A DNA stretch of 30,814 nucleotides from Kiritimatiellia bacterium. GTDB taxonomy: Bacteria; Verrucomicrobiota; Kiritimatiellia; RFP12; UBA1067. The stretch is taken from positions 1-30,814 of the forward strand of contig JAFVZE010000217.1 in assembly GCA_017508315.1 (NCBI GenBank). The letters run 5' to 3'. Positions 13,978 to 22,223 of the stretch are shown piece by piece. The notes under the pieces were generated by a model. It was not told the DNA's origin and ran no database searches. It saw only the letters and a list, made by a program, of their open reading frames with translations. How positions within the stretch are numbered: position 1 is the stretch's first letter; each line of letters opens with the position of its first letter. The position numbers and the translations under genes were made by a program.

Positions 13978-15606
13978 TCACCTCAGCCTCTCGTCGATAT
14001 TCCGCTCCTCGCGCCATTTCGCGGGAATCGAACGGTCGCTCCCGACATCCGCAAGCGGGATTCTGAAGAAACCTTCGTAGGCGTCGCGTCCTCCCAGACC
14101 TTTGAGCGAGAAAGCGACCTCCTCCGTCCCGGCGGGCACGCGGCCCACAAGTTCGAGCGTTCCTCCGCGGTAGATGTTCTTCAATCTCCTCGGATACGCC
14201 TCGGCGGCGACGGAGGAGGAAAACACCAGCCGCAGATCGCTCAGGACCGGATCGCGGAAACGCTCCGAGAGCTCTTCCATCCTGGACCCGGCCCGCCAGC
14301 GCATGCCGTCGTACACGAAGCTCTCCCCGCGGTTGCCGCGCGTGAGCGTATCGATAAGCTCACGGTTGGCGGTCGAGCGCACGCCGTACATGTAGACGGA
14401 GATAAGCCCGTCGTTGAGCGCGGTGAATTTCGAGAGGATTTCGGCGGTGGAACTGACGCCCGAATTGGCGTCGCCGTCGGTGACCACGAGAGCGATGAGC
14501 GGGCGCTGCGGATCGCGCGGCAGCGTAAGCACCGACGATATGGTGGCGAAAACGTCGGTGCGCCCGTGGACCGCGAGCGATGAAAGCCATCTGTCGGCGG
14601 CGGCGAACGATTCGCCGGTGCAGCGCTGCCAGCTTCTGAACGCGTACGAATAACGGTCGCGGAAAGCGACGAGATTGAAACGGTCGCCGGAATTGGCGGC
14701 GCTGCGCAGAATTCCGCGCGCGGCGGCGCGGATGGATTTTATCCTGTCTTTGCCGATGGAACCGGAAGCGTCGATGAGCACGACGAAATCCTTGGGGACG
14801 ACCGGCAGATTGCTTCGCGGCGAAAAAAGCACCTTGAAATACGTCCACGGTCCTTCCGTCTGCGCCGTCGCCGCCACATTGACGAATTTCGCCAGTTCCT
14901 CGGCGTCGGGGGCGTCCACCAGTTCGCGCACCGCCGCCTTTTCACGCTCGACGATGCGTTCATCGACCTTCTCGAAGACCTCGGACGCGGGAGTGAACGA
15001 TTCGCTCTGGACTTCGGAGAGTTTCTCTTCCCGCGGCAGTTTGCCTATCTCGTCCGCCGCCGGCACCGGCACCGCCACGGCGGGAGCCGCGCTTCGCGGC
15101 GCTATCGCCACCGGAACGGCCGCGGGCGGAGCCCCCGCATACCCTCCATCGGCCGTCATCGGCCGGACAGCGGGCGTCTCGATCTCCACAACCGGAATCT
15201 TCACGCTGCCGCGCTCGTCGAGTTTGAGGGACTCCTCCTCGAACCGGTACGCGTCTTCCGTTTTCGGCTTTATGCCGTCGACCACCGCCGCCGCCGCGTT
15301 TTCAAAACCCGGCATCACCGCCGAAGAACCGGCCGAATCGATTCCCGGAGCCGAAACCCGGGAATTCTCCTGCGCGCGCGGAGCGTCCTTTTCCGCCTTG
15401 ATGTCATCGATCGCGTCGATTCTGACCGGCCGGACGCCCGGCAGTTCCCCCGTCACCCGCATGGGCGGACGGCGCGACTGCCGCTCCACTCCGGCGGCGA
15501 CATGCGTCATGACCCTGGACTTGGCGTAGACCATCAGCAGAATATGCAGCGCGACCGAAAGCACGATCGCGATCAGAAGCACTTCCTCGCTGCGCTCTTT
15601 CGTCAT
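13978..15606 (-). CDS. Membrane-anchored von Willebrand factor A (VWA) domain protein
   Basis: A 542-aa protein with one N-terminal membrane helix (LLIAIVLSVALHILLMVYA, residues 10-28), a 230-residue low-complexity Ala/Pro/Val-rich linker, and a VWA domain from about 270 to 450. The metal-ion-dependent adhesion site is intact: DASGS (279-283), the Thr in HGRTDVF and the Asp in VVTDGDAN. A C-terminal beta region follows. It is the last gene after exbB, exbD and the large TPR gene, where a TonB would often sit, and its one-helix-plus-Pro-linker shape is TonB-like. Its ATG (15606) overlaps the TPR stop as ATGA; a much longer frame upstream is rejected for that reason. Confidence 0.85.
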   Translation of the reverse strand: MTKERSEEVLLIAIVLSVALHILLMVYAKSRVMTHVAAGVERQSRRPPMRVTGELPGVRPVRIDAIDDIKAEKDAPRAQENSRVSAPGIDSAGSSAVMPGFENAAAAVVDGIKPKTEDAYRFEEESLKLDERGSVKIPVVEIETPAVRPMTADGGYAGAPPAAVPVAIAPRSAAPAVAVPVPAADEIGKLPREEKLSEVQSESFTPASEVFEKVDERIVEREKAAVRELVDAPDAEELAKFVNVAATAQTEGPWTYFKVLFSPRSNLPVVPKDFVVLIDASGSIGKDRIKSIRAAARGILRSAANSGDRFNLVAFRDRYSYAFRSWQRCTGESFAAADRWLSSLAVHGRTDVFATISSVLTLPRDPQRPLIALVVTDGDANSGVSSTAEILSKFTALNDGLISVYMYGVRSTANRELIDTLTRGNRGESFVYDGMRWRAGSRMEELSERFRDPVLSDLRLVFSSSVAAEAYPRRLKNIYRGGTLELVGRVPAGTEEVAFSLKGLGGRDAYEGFFRIPLADVGSDRSIPAKWREERNIDERLR

Positions 15607-17501
15607 TTCGCGCTCTCCAGAATCTTCTCCGCCTCTGCGCACAGACGGCTGTCGTCGAAGAGCGCCGTCACCACCGTGGCGTAGCCGCGCGCGGCCTTTC
15701 TGTCGCCCTTGGCGAAACAGGTTTTCGCCAGCGCCAGATACGCCTCGGCCCGGGCGCGGGGATCGGCGCCGTTGAGTTCCACCGCCCTTTTCAGCGACCG
15801 CTGCGCCGCATCGTATTCGCCTCCGCGGAATTCCAGCAGCCCGAGCCTGAGCGCCGCGGAAGCGAGATCCTCGACGTTGGCTTTCTCCGCCAGAGCGCTG
15901 CGGTACGCGGCGATGGCGGCGGTGAACGCCCCGGAAGCCTCCTCGGTGCGTCCCAAAAGCGCGAATCCCGCCTGCCGCCACTCGGCGGAACCGTTGGCCG
16001 TCAGCGCGAGCGCGCAGATCCTGGCGCCGTCCGGATCGAGCAGTCTGCCGACCGAGAGCGTCTTGGCCGCGCTCATGCGGGCACACGCGCCTTCCGAGAC
16101 GAGTTTTGCATAGGCGGCTTTGGCCTCGGTGACGCGCCCCGAACGCCAGTCGATATCGGCGAGCATCAGCCGCGCCTCCCGCGCCTCGTCGAGCGGCAAC
16201 CCGCCCGCAAGCGCCTCCGCGAGCATTTTCCCGCCTTCGGCTTCGTGCCCGAGACGCATTGCGCACACTCCGCGCCAGTACAGCGCCGTTGCGCGCCGCT
16301 TGCCGATCTTGCCGCCGGCGAGCGCTTCGGCGAGCGCCATGTCCGCCGCCGACCAGCGCTCCGCTCGCAGATCGATCATCGCCCGCCGATACAGCGCCTC
16401 CGCCGCCTCCGGGCTCCCGGAATGGTTCTTGACGACGGAATCGTACTCCCGGATGGCCTCGGCCGGCATTCCAGATTTCTCATACGCCCAGGCGAGCCGC
16501 AGCGCGTCCCCTGCCGACTTGGACAGCGCGAAAGAACGTTTCGCGCACTCGACGGCGGCGGCGATGTCGCCTTTCTTTTCGGCCTCGGCGAATCCGATCC
16601 TCGCAAGCGGCAGTTCTGCGTTGGCGCGGTTGCGGCCCTCCGGATAGTCCTCGAGATATCCGGCGAAAAACCTCTTCGCCGCGGCTACATCTCCCGATGC
16701 GTACGCGCAGGCCGCGCGGATGTAGGCGAGATCGTCGCTCGCCCCTTCGCCGCAGAGCGCGATCGCGTCGGCGTACCTGCCGGCGAGATAATCGCTCCAG
16801 GCGCACATCGAACGGACATCGTCGAAACGCTTCCCTCCGGGATGGCGCTTCATGTAGCGGTGGAACAGCGACGATGATTCCCCGTAGCGTTTCTCGCCGT
16901 AGCAGTTGACCGCCGCCAGATACAGGGCGTCCTCGGCGAATTCGCTCTCGCCGCCGAAGGCTATCGACAGCAGCGAAGAGACCGCTTCGCGGCGATCCTT
17001 GGGATCGGCCGATTCGGAGAGGATGGCGGCGCGGTGGAAACCTGCATACGCGGCATAGCGGCCCTTCGGATCGAGTTTGACGCATCTCGACAGCCGCTGC
17101 GGATCCCTGAGCTGCGTTCCGAGATGATACAGCGCGGCGGCGCGGACCGCGTTGTCGACGCGGTCGGAATCAAGCGCTTCAAGTTCGATTCTGCGTTCGT
17201 CGCCGGAACCGGAGAGCGCGCGCATGAGCCGTGAGCGGTCGGCGTGGCGCGACGAGGGATAGCGCTCGACAAGCCGGCCGTAGGCCGCGCGGGCCTGCGC
17301 GGACCTGCCGAGCGCACGGTCGCATTCGGCGAGACGGTAAACGAGCTCATCGCCAGCGATGCCCTTCGCGCCCTCGAGCGCGGCGTATTCCGCGCGCGCC
17401 TCGGCGTAGCGGCCGCGGTTGAAGAGGCGGTCGGCCATCGCCAGCCGGTCGGAAGGCAGAACCGCCAGCGTCGCGAGCAGCAATGGCACGGCCGGACTCA
17501 C
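15603..17501 (-). CDS. Large exported TPR protein of the ExbBD operon
   Basis: A 632-aa protein with an N-terminal signal (MSPAVPLLLATLAVLPSD) and at least a dozen TPR-like repeats along its length, such as RLFNRGRYAEARAEYAAL, RSAQARAAYGRLVERYPSSR, RYGESSSLFHRYMKRHPGG, GMPAEAIREYDSVVKNHSG and GEYDAAQRSLKRAVELNG. It is probably a periplasmic scaffold working with ExbBD and the VWA protein. The start is GTG at 17501, overlapping the exbD stop as GTGA; the frame remains open upstream through exbD but only in a shadow frame. No enzymatic motif seen. Confidence 0.8.
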   Translation of the reverse strand: MSPAVPLLLATLAVLPSDRLAMADRLFNRGRYAEARAEYAALEGAKGIAGDELVYRLAECDRALGRSAQARAAYGRLVERYPSSRHADRSRLMRALSGSGDERRIELEALDSDRVDNAVRAAALYHLGTQLRDPQRLSRCVKLDPKGRYAAYAGFHRAAILSESADPKDRREAVSSLLSIAFGGESEFAEDALYLAAVNCYGEKRYGESSSLFHRYMKRHPGGKRFDDVRSMCAWSDYLAGRYADAIALCGEGASDDLAYIRAACAYASGDVAAAKRFFAGYLEDYPEGRNRANAELPLARIGFAEAEKKGDIAAAVECAKRSFALSKSAGDALRLAWAYEKSGMPAEAIREYDSVVKNHSGSPEAAEALYRRAMIDLRAERWSAADMALAEALAGGKIGKRRATALYWRGVCAMRLGHEAEGGKMLAEALAGGLPLDEAREARLMLADIDWRSGRVTEAKAAYAKLVSEGACARMSAAKTLSVGRLLDPDGARICALALTANGSAEWRQAGFALLGRTEEASGAFTAAIAAYRSALAEKANVEDLASAALRLGLLEFRGGEYDAAQRSLKRAVELNGADPRARAEAYLALAKTCFAKGDRKAARGYATVVTALFDDSRLCAEAEKILESAK

Positions 17502-17938
17502 AGGGTTTTCTCCGCCCCGCTCTCCCGCTCCTCTCCCGAGGTGGCGAGCGAGAAATTCCACACGTCGGCGGCGCGACAGGTGTCGATGACCTTCACGAGC
17601 GCGTCGTATCTGGTTTCGCGGTCGGCGCGGATTATGACCGGCTGACCGGGATAGAACTTCGATATCCGCGAAAGCCTGCTTTCGAGATCGGGCAGCGCGA
17701 GTTTCTTTCCGTTGACGGTGACCGAACCGTCCTTGGCGAGATTGACGATGATCTCGCCCGGCAGACGCGAGGGCTGTTCGCCGGTCGCGGCGGCGGGCAG
17801 CTGGATGGAGATCTCGCTTTCCCACTGCGAAAAGACGCTTGCCGTCACGAAGAAGCACAGCAGCAGGAAAATCACGTCGAGCATCGACGTGAGCGCCAGC
17901 GCCGCGGGACGGGAAACGTGCCTGCGCCTGAACGTCAT
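17498..17938 (-). CDS. exbD: ExbD/TolR-type biopolymer transport protein
   Basis: A 146-aa protein with the ExbD layout: short basic cytoplasmic N-terminus (MTFRRRHVSRPAALALTSML), one membrane helix containing the conserved Asp (SMLDVIFLLLCFFVTASVF) that takes part in proton conduction, and a periplasmic domain (GEIIVNLAKDGSVTVNGKKL, then PVIIRADRETRYDALVKVID). It works with ExbB to convert proton-motive force into mechanical work in the periplasm. The ATG at 17938 overlaps the exbB stop (ATGA), and its own stop overlaps the TPR gene. Confidence 0.92.
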   Translation of the reverse strand: MTFRRRHVSRPAALALTSMLDVIFLLLCFFVTASVFSQWESEISIQLPAAATGEQPSRLPGEIIVNLAKDGSVTVNGKKLALPDLESRLSRISKFYPGQPVIIRADRETRYDALVKVIDTCRAADVWNFSLATSGEERESGAEKTL

Positions 17939-18411
17939 TGCGCCAGCTCCTCGATCTCGGCGATGCGCTTCATGGCGCGGCGGCGGAAGTACGCGTGGCA
18001 GAGGAGACACGGAATGGCGATCGCTAGCCCGAAGATGGTGGTGACGATCGCCTGCGAGACGCCCTGGGCGAGCACCACCGGCTTGGCGCCGGCGGCGACG
18101 TCGGTGGCGATGCCGCCGAAGGCCCGGAACATTCCGAGCACCGTGCCGAGCAGCCCGACGAGCGGGGCGATCGCGGCGATGTCGGCGAGCCAGTCGACCG
18201 AAGCCATCATCGCGTCGGCGATGCGGCCGCCTTCGGCCGCGGGATCCTTGGCCTTGCGCACGGCGTCGACCGCCGCCGGAACGCAGATGCCGCGCCGCTG
18301 CGAATACCACAGATAGATGGCGATCGCGAGCGCCGCCACCGAGAAGAACGACAGCACCCACATGAGCGCACCGCCGTAATTCCATGCCTGACCGAAGGTT
18401 ATCTCGTTCAT
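17935..18411 (-). CDS. exbB: ExbB/TolQ/MotA-type proton channel protein
   Basis: A 158-aa protein, short for the family (ExbB and TolQ are usually 210-240 aa). The first membrane helix is LMWVLSFFSVAALAIAIYLW, and the conserved core IAAIAPLVGLLGTVLGMFRA, then FGG, VSQAIVTTIFGLAIAIPCLL, carries the second and third helices with the pore-lining residues. The usual long cytoplasmic loop is reduced to about 30 residues. It overlaps the iron-sulfur/DUF1893 gene before it and exbD after it, each by 4 bp, so channel subunits are made in a coupled way. Confidence 0.92.
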   Translation of the reverse strand: MNEITFGQAWNYGGALMWVLSFFSVAALAIAIYLWYSQRRGICVPAAVDAVRKAKDPAAEGGRIADAMMASVDWLADIAAIAPLVGLLGTVLGMFRAFGGIATDVAAGAKPVVLAQGVSQAIVTTIFGLAIAIPCLLCHAYFRRRAMKRIAEIEELAQ

Positions 18412-20081
18412 TTTTCAACCGCCTTTCTCAATGTTTCCACCATCCGTTCTATGTCGTCGATGTCCTTTACCGCGCTTTCCATCGGGCACATCCCGGTCTT
18501 GTCGCGGTTGATTATCGTCTCGACGATCTTGTCGGCGCCGGCCTCGATCCCCTTCGCCGCCAGCAGCTCCTTCGCGCCCCGGCTCATCACCGAAGCGTAG
18601 ACTTTCTTCACTCCGCCGGCGGCGAAAACCGCGGCGGCGGCGCGGCCGACGATCTTGTCGACGACGAGCGCCCCTTTGAGCTTGCCGGCGTCGAGCATCT
18701 CCACCGCCGGCAGGATTCCGCGCTTGTCGTCGGTTCCGGCGATCACCCCGCCGCGGGCGACGGCTATCGAAGCGCCCCCGGCGATGAGACTTTTCATCTC
18801 CAGAAGCAGATCGGTCTCGGACATCGGAAGCACCATACGCTGCATATCGTATCCTTTCACGTGTATCGCCGGCATGGGCCGCGCCGGACAGACGTGTTCG
18901 CAGGCGCCGCACCCGATGCACCTGACTTCGTTGACGACCGGGTATTTTTCCGCGAATTCAATCGCTTTTACCGGACACTTTCTGGCGCAGGCGTTGCAGT
19001 TGTCGCCGTTCACGGTGCGCACGCAGAGTTTGCGGTCGCAGACGGCGATTCCCATGCGGACGTTCGGGCGCATCTCCGCCTGCAGCGGCATAAGCGCGCC
19101 CGACGGGCACACGTTGCCGCAGCGCGTGCAGGACAGAAGGCAGTAGCCGTCGCGGAAATCCATCTCCGGCTGGCCGAAAGACCTGAAGGCGAGCGAAGGA
19201 CGGAGCACTTTTTCCGGACAGTTGGCGACACAGGCGTGGCAGGAGACGCACTTGCGCGTGAAATCCTCGCGTCTCCCCGCGCCCGGCGGCATTACCGAAG
19301 CGGCGCGATCCGGTCTGCCGGGAGGAGTCACGTCGGCAAAACCGCCGTCGCCGAACTTCTCGGCGGCCGCGAGCGCCGCGAAACCTTTGAGCGAATCACG
19401 CCGGGTGGCGAGAGCGGCATCTTCCTTCCCCCGGGCTTTCGCGTCGTCGCCCCCGCCTGCCGGAGGGAAGCACGCGCGGCAGTTAGCGCACCCGGCGCCG
19501 ACTTTGTTTCTGAAAAGCGAGAAACGCGAGAGCAGATGGAAGAAAGTTCCGACGGGGCATATCCAGTTGCACCAGAGCCTCGCCCTGCCGCAGGCGGACA
19601 GAACGACGACAGCGATGCCGATTGCCGCAAAAGGCGGCGTGAAGACGACCATCCGCCCATAGATCGCATACGGATCCGAAAGCCACGCGATCGGCCACAG
19701 CCCGGCGAGACAGAGCAGCGCAAGAGCCGCGACCACGCCCCAGCGCACACGGCGCTGGACCTTCGTTTCGCCGAGGCGCGTGCATACGCGGCGCACGGCC
19801 TTCCCGCGCCTGAAAAGCCGGTCGACGAGACTCTGGACGACCCCCAGCGGACACATCGCCTCGCAATAGAAGCGGCCGAAGAGGAGCGTGACGGCAAGCA
19901 GGACGACGAACGCCGTGCATTTGAGATACGAAAATCCCCCGGTCGAAAAAGCGTCGAAAAACGAAAGCGCCGCCGGAACCGCCTGCAGTTTAACCGTCCA
20001 GGAGGTGAACGGCACATTGAAAAACGCGGCCGTCAGCGCGATCAGAAACAACAGCGAGAACGCCGTTTTAAGCGAACGCAT
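18408..20081 (-). CDS. NapH-like membrane iron-sulfur protein fused to DUF1893
   Basis: A 557-aa protein. The N-terminal half has four or five membrane helices with NapH-type cysteine motifs on the membrane face (FYCEAMCPLG near 72-80; LWCNWICPVG). A polyferredoxin part follows with several CxxCxxC clusters (CVSCHACVANCPEK, CTRCGNVCPSG, CNACARKCPVKA, CIGCGACEHVCPAR). The last 130 residues match DUF1893 (LLLEMKSLIAGGASIAVARG; LKGALVVDKIVGRAAAAVF; IINRDKTGMCPME), which is usually a separate small protein. I start at the ATG at 20081, which has GAGGAGG 5 nt upstream. It probably moves electrons between cytoplasmic ferredoxins and the membrane. It heads the exbBD unit and follows the Stn-like genes. 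Confidence 0.85.
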   Translation of the reverse strand: MRSLKTAFSLLFLIALTAAFFNVPFTSWTVKLQAVPAALSFFDAFSTGGFSYLKCTAFVVLLAVTLLFGRFYCEAMCPLGVVQSLVDRLFRRGKAVRRVCTRLGETKVQRRVRWGVVAALALLCLAGLWPIAWLSDPYAIYGRMVVFTPPFAAIGIAVVVLSACGRARLWCNWICPVGTFFHLLSRFSLFRNKVGAGCANCRACFPPAGGGDDAKARGKEDAALATRRDSLKGFAALAAAEKFGDGGFADVTPPGRPDRAASVMPPGAGRREDFTRKCVSCHACVANCPEKVLRPSLAFRSFGQPEMDFRDGYCLLSCTRCGNVCPSGALMPLQAEMRPNVRMGIAVCDRKLCVRTVNGDNCNACARKCPVKAIEFAEKYPVVNEVRCIGCGACEHVCPARPMPAIHVKGYDMQRMVLPMSETDLLLEMKSLIAGGASIAVARGGVIAGTDDKRGILPAVEMLDAGKLKGALVVDKIVGRAAAAVFAAGGVKKVYASVMSRGAKELLAAKGIEAGADKIVETIINRDKTGMCPMESAVKDIDDIERMVETLRKAVEK

Positions 20082-20152
20082 ATTCCTCCTCGCCTGCACT
20101 CTGCCCGATGCATCCACCGGCATGATATGTATTGCGGAAATCCATGGGATCG

Positions 20153-20161
20153 ATTATATCA
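20153..20161 (-). promoter_or_regulatory. Extended -10 promoter before the NapH-DUF1893/exbBD unit
   Basis: TGATATAAT on the minus strand (20161-20153) directly after the stop of the upstream flavoenzyme gene. No convincing -35 box is seen. Transcription would start near 20146, leaving a 65-nt leader before the ATG at 20081. Confidence 0.5.
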
Positions 20162-20164
20162 AAA

Positions 20165-22198
20165 TTAACCGTTCGAGGACGACAGCAATCTGAGCGCGCC
20201 GGTGGGGCAGGCGTCGACGCAAAGACGGCAGGAGCGGCAGAAATCGGGAATCGACGGATCGTCGAATTCCGGTTTCACGACCGTGGTGAAACCGCGCCCG
20301 ACAAGCCCCAGCACTCCCTTGCGGGCCTTTTCCTCGCAGACGCGCACACAGAGGTTGCAGGTTATGCACTTGCGCTGGTTGCGCTCGATGTGGACGAGCT
20401 TCGTCTCGACGAACCCGGGATGGAATTCGCCGCGCAGCCGTCCGCAGTCGGTGTCGAGTTTCTTCGCGTACCGGATGAGACGGCAGTCGGCGTAATCGTG
20501 GCAGCCGCATTCGAGACACCGCGCCGCTTCCTTTCTGGCCGATTCCTCATCAAGTCCGAGATTAACCTCCTTGAAATCCCGACGCCGTTCCTCGGCCGGA
20601 CGGACAGGCATCCGGCAGCGTTCGATCTTCTCGCGGTCGGCGAAATCATCCCGCGTGACTTCGCGCTCCGAAACGACGCACGGCGCCGGTTCGTACTTCC
20701 CGCCCTTGAGATAGGCGTCCACCGCCTTGGCCGCTTCGTTCGCCTCGGCGATGGCTTCGATGGCGATGCCCGCTCCGCGTCCCGCCGCGTCGCCGCAGAC
20801 GAAAACACCGTCCGCAGCCGTCGCAAAATCCTCCCCGGCGGCGATCGTGCCGCGCCCGGTCTTCGCCAGCATCTCGAAACCGTCGTTGTCGTTCTGCTGT
20901 CCGACGGCGATGATGACCGTATCCAGCCGCATCATCTCGGTCTTACCCTCAAGCGGCACCGGCCGGCGGCGGCCCCGGGCATCCGGCTCCCCGAGTTCCA
21001 TCATCTGCAGTTCGACGCCGCTCACTCTGCCGTCATCGCCGGCGATGCCCGCGGGCGAACAGAGGAATCTGAACTTCACCCCTTCCTCTTCGGCTTCGGC
21101 GATTTCGATCTTTTCCGCCGGCATTTCATCGCGGGTGCGCCGGTAAAGAACGTAAACCTCCTCCGCTCCGAGCCGCACCGCCGTGCGGCAGGCGTCCATC
21201 GCCGTATTGCCGCCGCCGACGACCGCCACGCGCCGGCCGAGTCCCGGCTTTTCGCCGTTCACAACGGCGCGCAGGAAATCGATGCCGCCCCACACTCCTT
21301 TCAGGTCTTCGCCGGGAATACGCATCGGAACCGAACGCCAGGCTCCGTTGGCGACGATCACGGCGTCGAACTCCCCGCGCAGTTTCTCCAGCGTCGCATC
21401 GCGCCCGATCTTGAAATTGTTGACGAACTTCACGCCTTCGGCGGCGATGGCGTCGGTCTCCGCTTTCAATACCGCCTTGGGCAGACGGTATTCCGGAATT
21501 CCGTATCGCAGCATTCCGCCCATTTCCGGCATCTGATCGAAAACCGTGACTTCATGCCCCAGAAGCGATAAGCGGTACGCCGCCGAAAGCCCCGCCGGAC
21601 CGCCGCCGACGATGCCGACTTTTCTGCCGGTAGGCGGCGCGTGCGCCGCGGGTTTCACGTTTCCGTCGGCGCGAACCTTGTCCGCGGCGAACGCTTTGAG
21701 ATGCGCGATCGATATCGGCGCTTCGACCAGCCGCCGCCGACAGGCGTTCTCGCACGGATGGGGACAGACCCTGCCGATTGACGCCGGAAGCGGAAACACC
21801 TCCTTTATCGTCGCCACCGCATCGGCATAGCGGCCCTCGGCGATCTCCTTCACGTACTTCTGGCAGTCGGTGTGCGCTGGACACTTGAGTTTGCACGGCC
21901 CCAGACAGTCGCCGTCGTGATCGCCCATCATAAGTTCCATCGCCAGCTTGCGTGCCTTGAGCGCGCGCTCGCTTGCGGTTTTTATCACCATTCCTTCGGC
22001 GACTTTCGTCGCGCAGGCGCGAAGAAGCTTGGGAACGCCCTCCGCCTCCACCACGCAGACGCCGCACGCGCCGTAGGGGGCGAGCTCTTTGAGATGGCAG
22101 AGATTGGGGATTTCAATCCCCGCTTTGGCCGCCGCGGCAAGGATGCTTGAACCTTCTTCGGCCTCAACCTTTACATCGTCTATTGTCAACGTCACCAT
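20165..22198 (-). CDS. 2Fe-2S/GltD-like NAD(P)-FAD/4Fe-4S oxidoreductase (StnC-like)
   Basis: A 677-aa multi-domain flavoprotein. Order: plant-type [2Fe-2S] domain (Cys 34, 45, 48, 62); a Cys/His-rich region (His94, Cys98, 102, 106, 112); the GltD/NfnB-type cluster region (Cys145, 149, 153); FAD-binding GGGPAGLSAAYRL (198 onward); NAD(P)-binding VVGGGNTAMDACRTA (about 326 onward); a second FAD contact (FVCGDAAGRG); and two C-terminal [4Fe-4S] motifs (CITCNLCVRVC, CRSCRLCVDAC). This is the arrangement of the NfnB/GltD-like subunit of electron-bifurcating transhydrogenases. A GAGGTG site precedes the ATG, and the gene lies 25 bp after the NuoF-like gene. Confidence 0.85.
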   Translation of the reverse strand: MVTLTIDDVKVEAEEGSSILAAAAKAGIEIPNLCHLKELAPYGACGVCVVEAEGVPKLLRACATKVAEGMVIKTASERALKARKLAMELMMGDHDGDCLGPCKLKCPAHTDCQKYVKEIAEGRYADAVATIKEVFPLPASIGRVCPHPCENACRRRLVEAPISIAHLKAFAADKVRADGNVKPAAHAPPTGRKVGIVGGGPAGLSAAYRLSLLGHEVTVFDQMPEMGGMLRYGIPEYRLPKAVLKAETDAIAAEGVKFVNNFKIGRDATLEKLRGEFDAVIVANGAWRSVPMRIPGEDLKGVWGGIDFLRAVVNGEKPGLGRRVAVVGGGNTAMDACRTAVRLGAEEVYVLYRRTRDEMPAEKIEIAEAEEEGVKFRFLCSPAGIAGDDGRVSGVELQMMELGEPDARGRRRPVPLEGKTEMMRLDTVIIAVGQQNDNDGFEMLAKTGRGTIAAGEDFATAADGVFVCGDAAGRGAGIAIEAIAEANEAAKAVDAYLKGGKYEPAPCVVSEREVTRDDFADREKIERCRMPVRPAEERRRDFKEVNLGLDEESARKEAARCLECGCHDYADCRLIRYAKKLDTDCGRLRGEFHPGFVETKLVHIERNQRKCITCNLCVRVCEEKARKGVLGLVGRGFTTVVKPEFDDPSIPDFCRSCRLCVDACPTGALRLLSSSNG

Positions 22199-22223
22199 TT
22201 AAAACACCTCGTTTCAGCTGGGG

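Noticed and set aside
13978..16266. Longer VWA protein beginning at 16266
   Set aside because: The added part is Arg/Gly-rich and overlaps the TPR gene. The ATG at 15606 fits the ATGA overlap and begins the membrane helix.
18384..20168. Plus-strand open frame of 594 codons opposite the NapH-DUF1893 gene
   Set aside because: Low-complexity Arg/His/Asp-rich translation; the minus-strand frame has clear iron-sulfur motifs and strong ribosome site.
20132..21571. Plus-strand open frame of 479 codons opposite the StnC-like gene
   Set aside because: No family motif; the minus strand encodes clear FAD and NAD(P) sites over the same bases.
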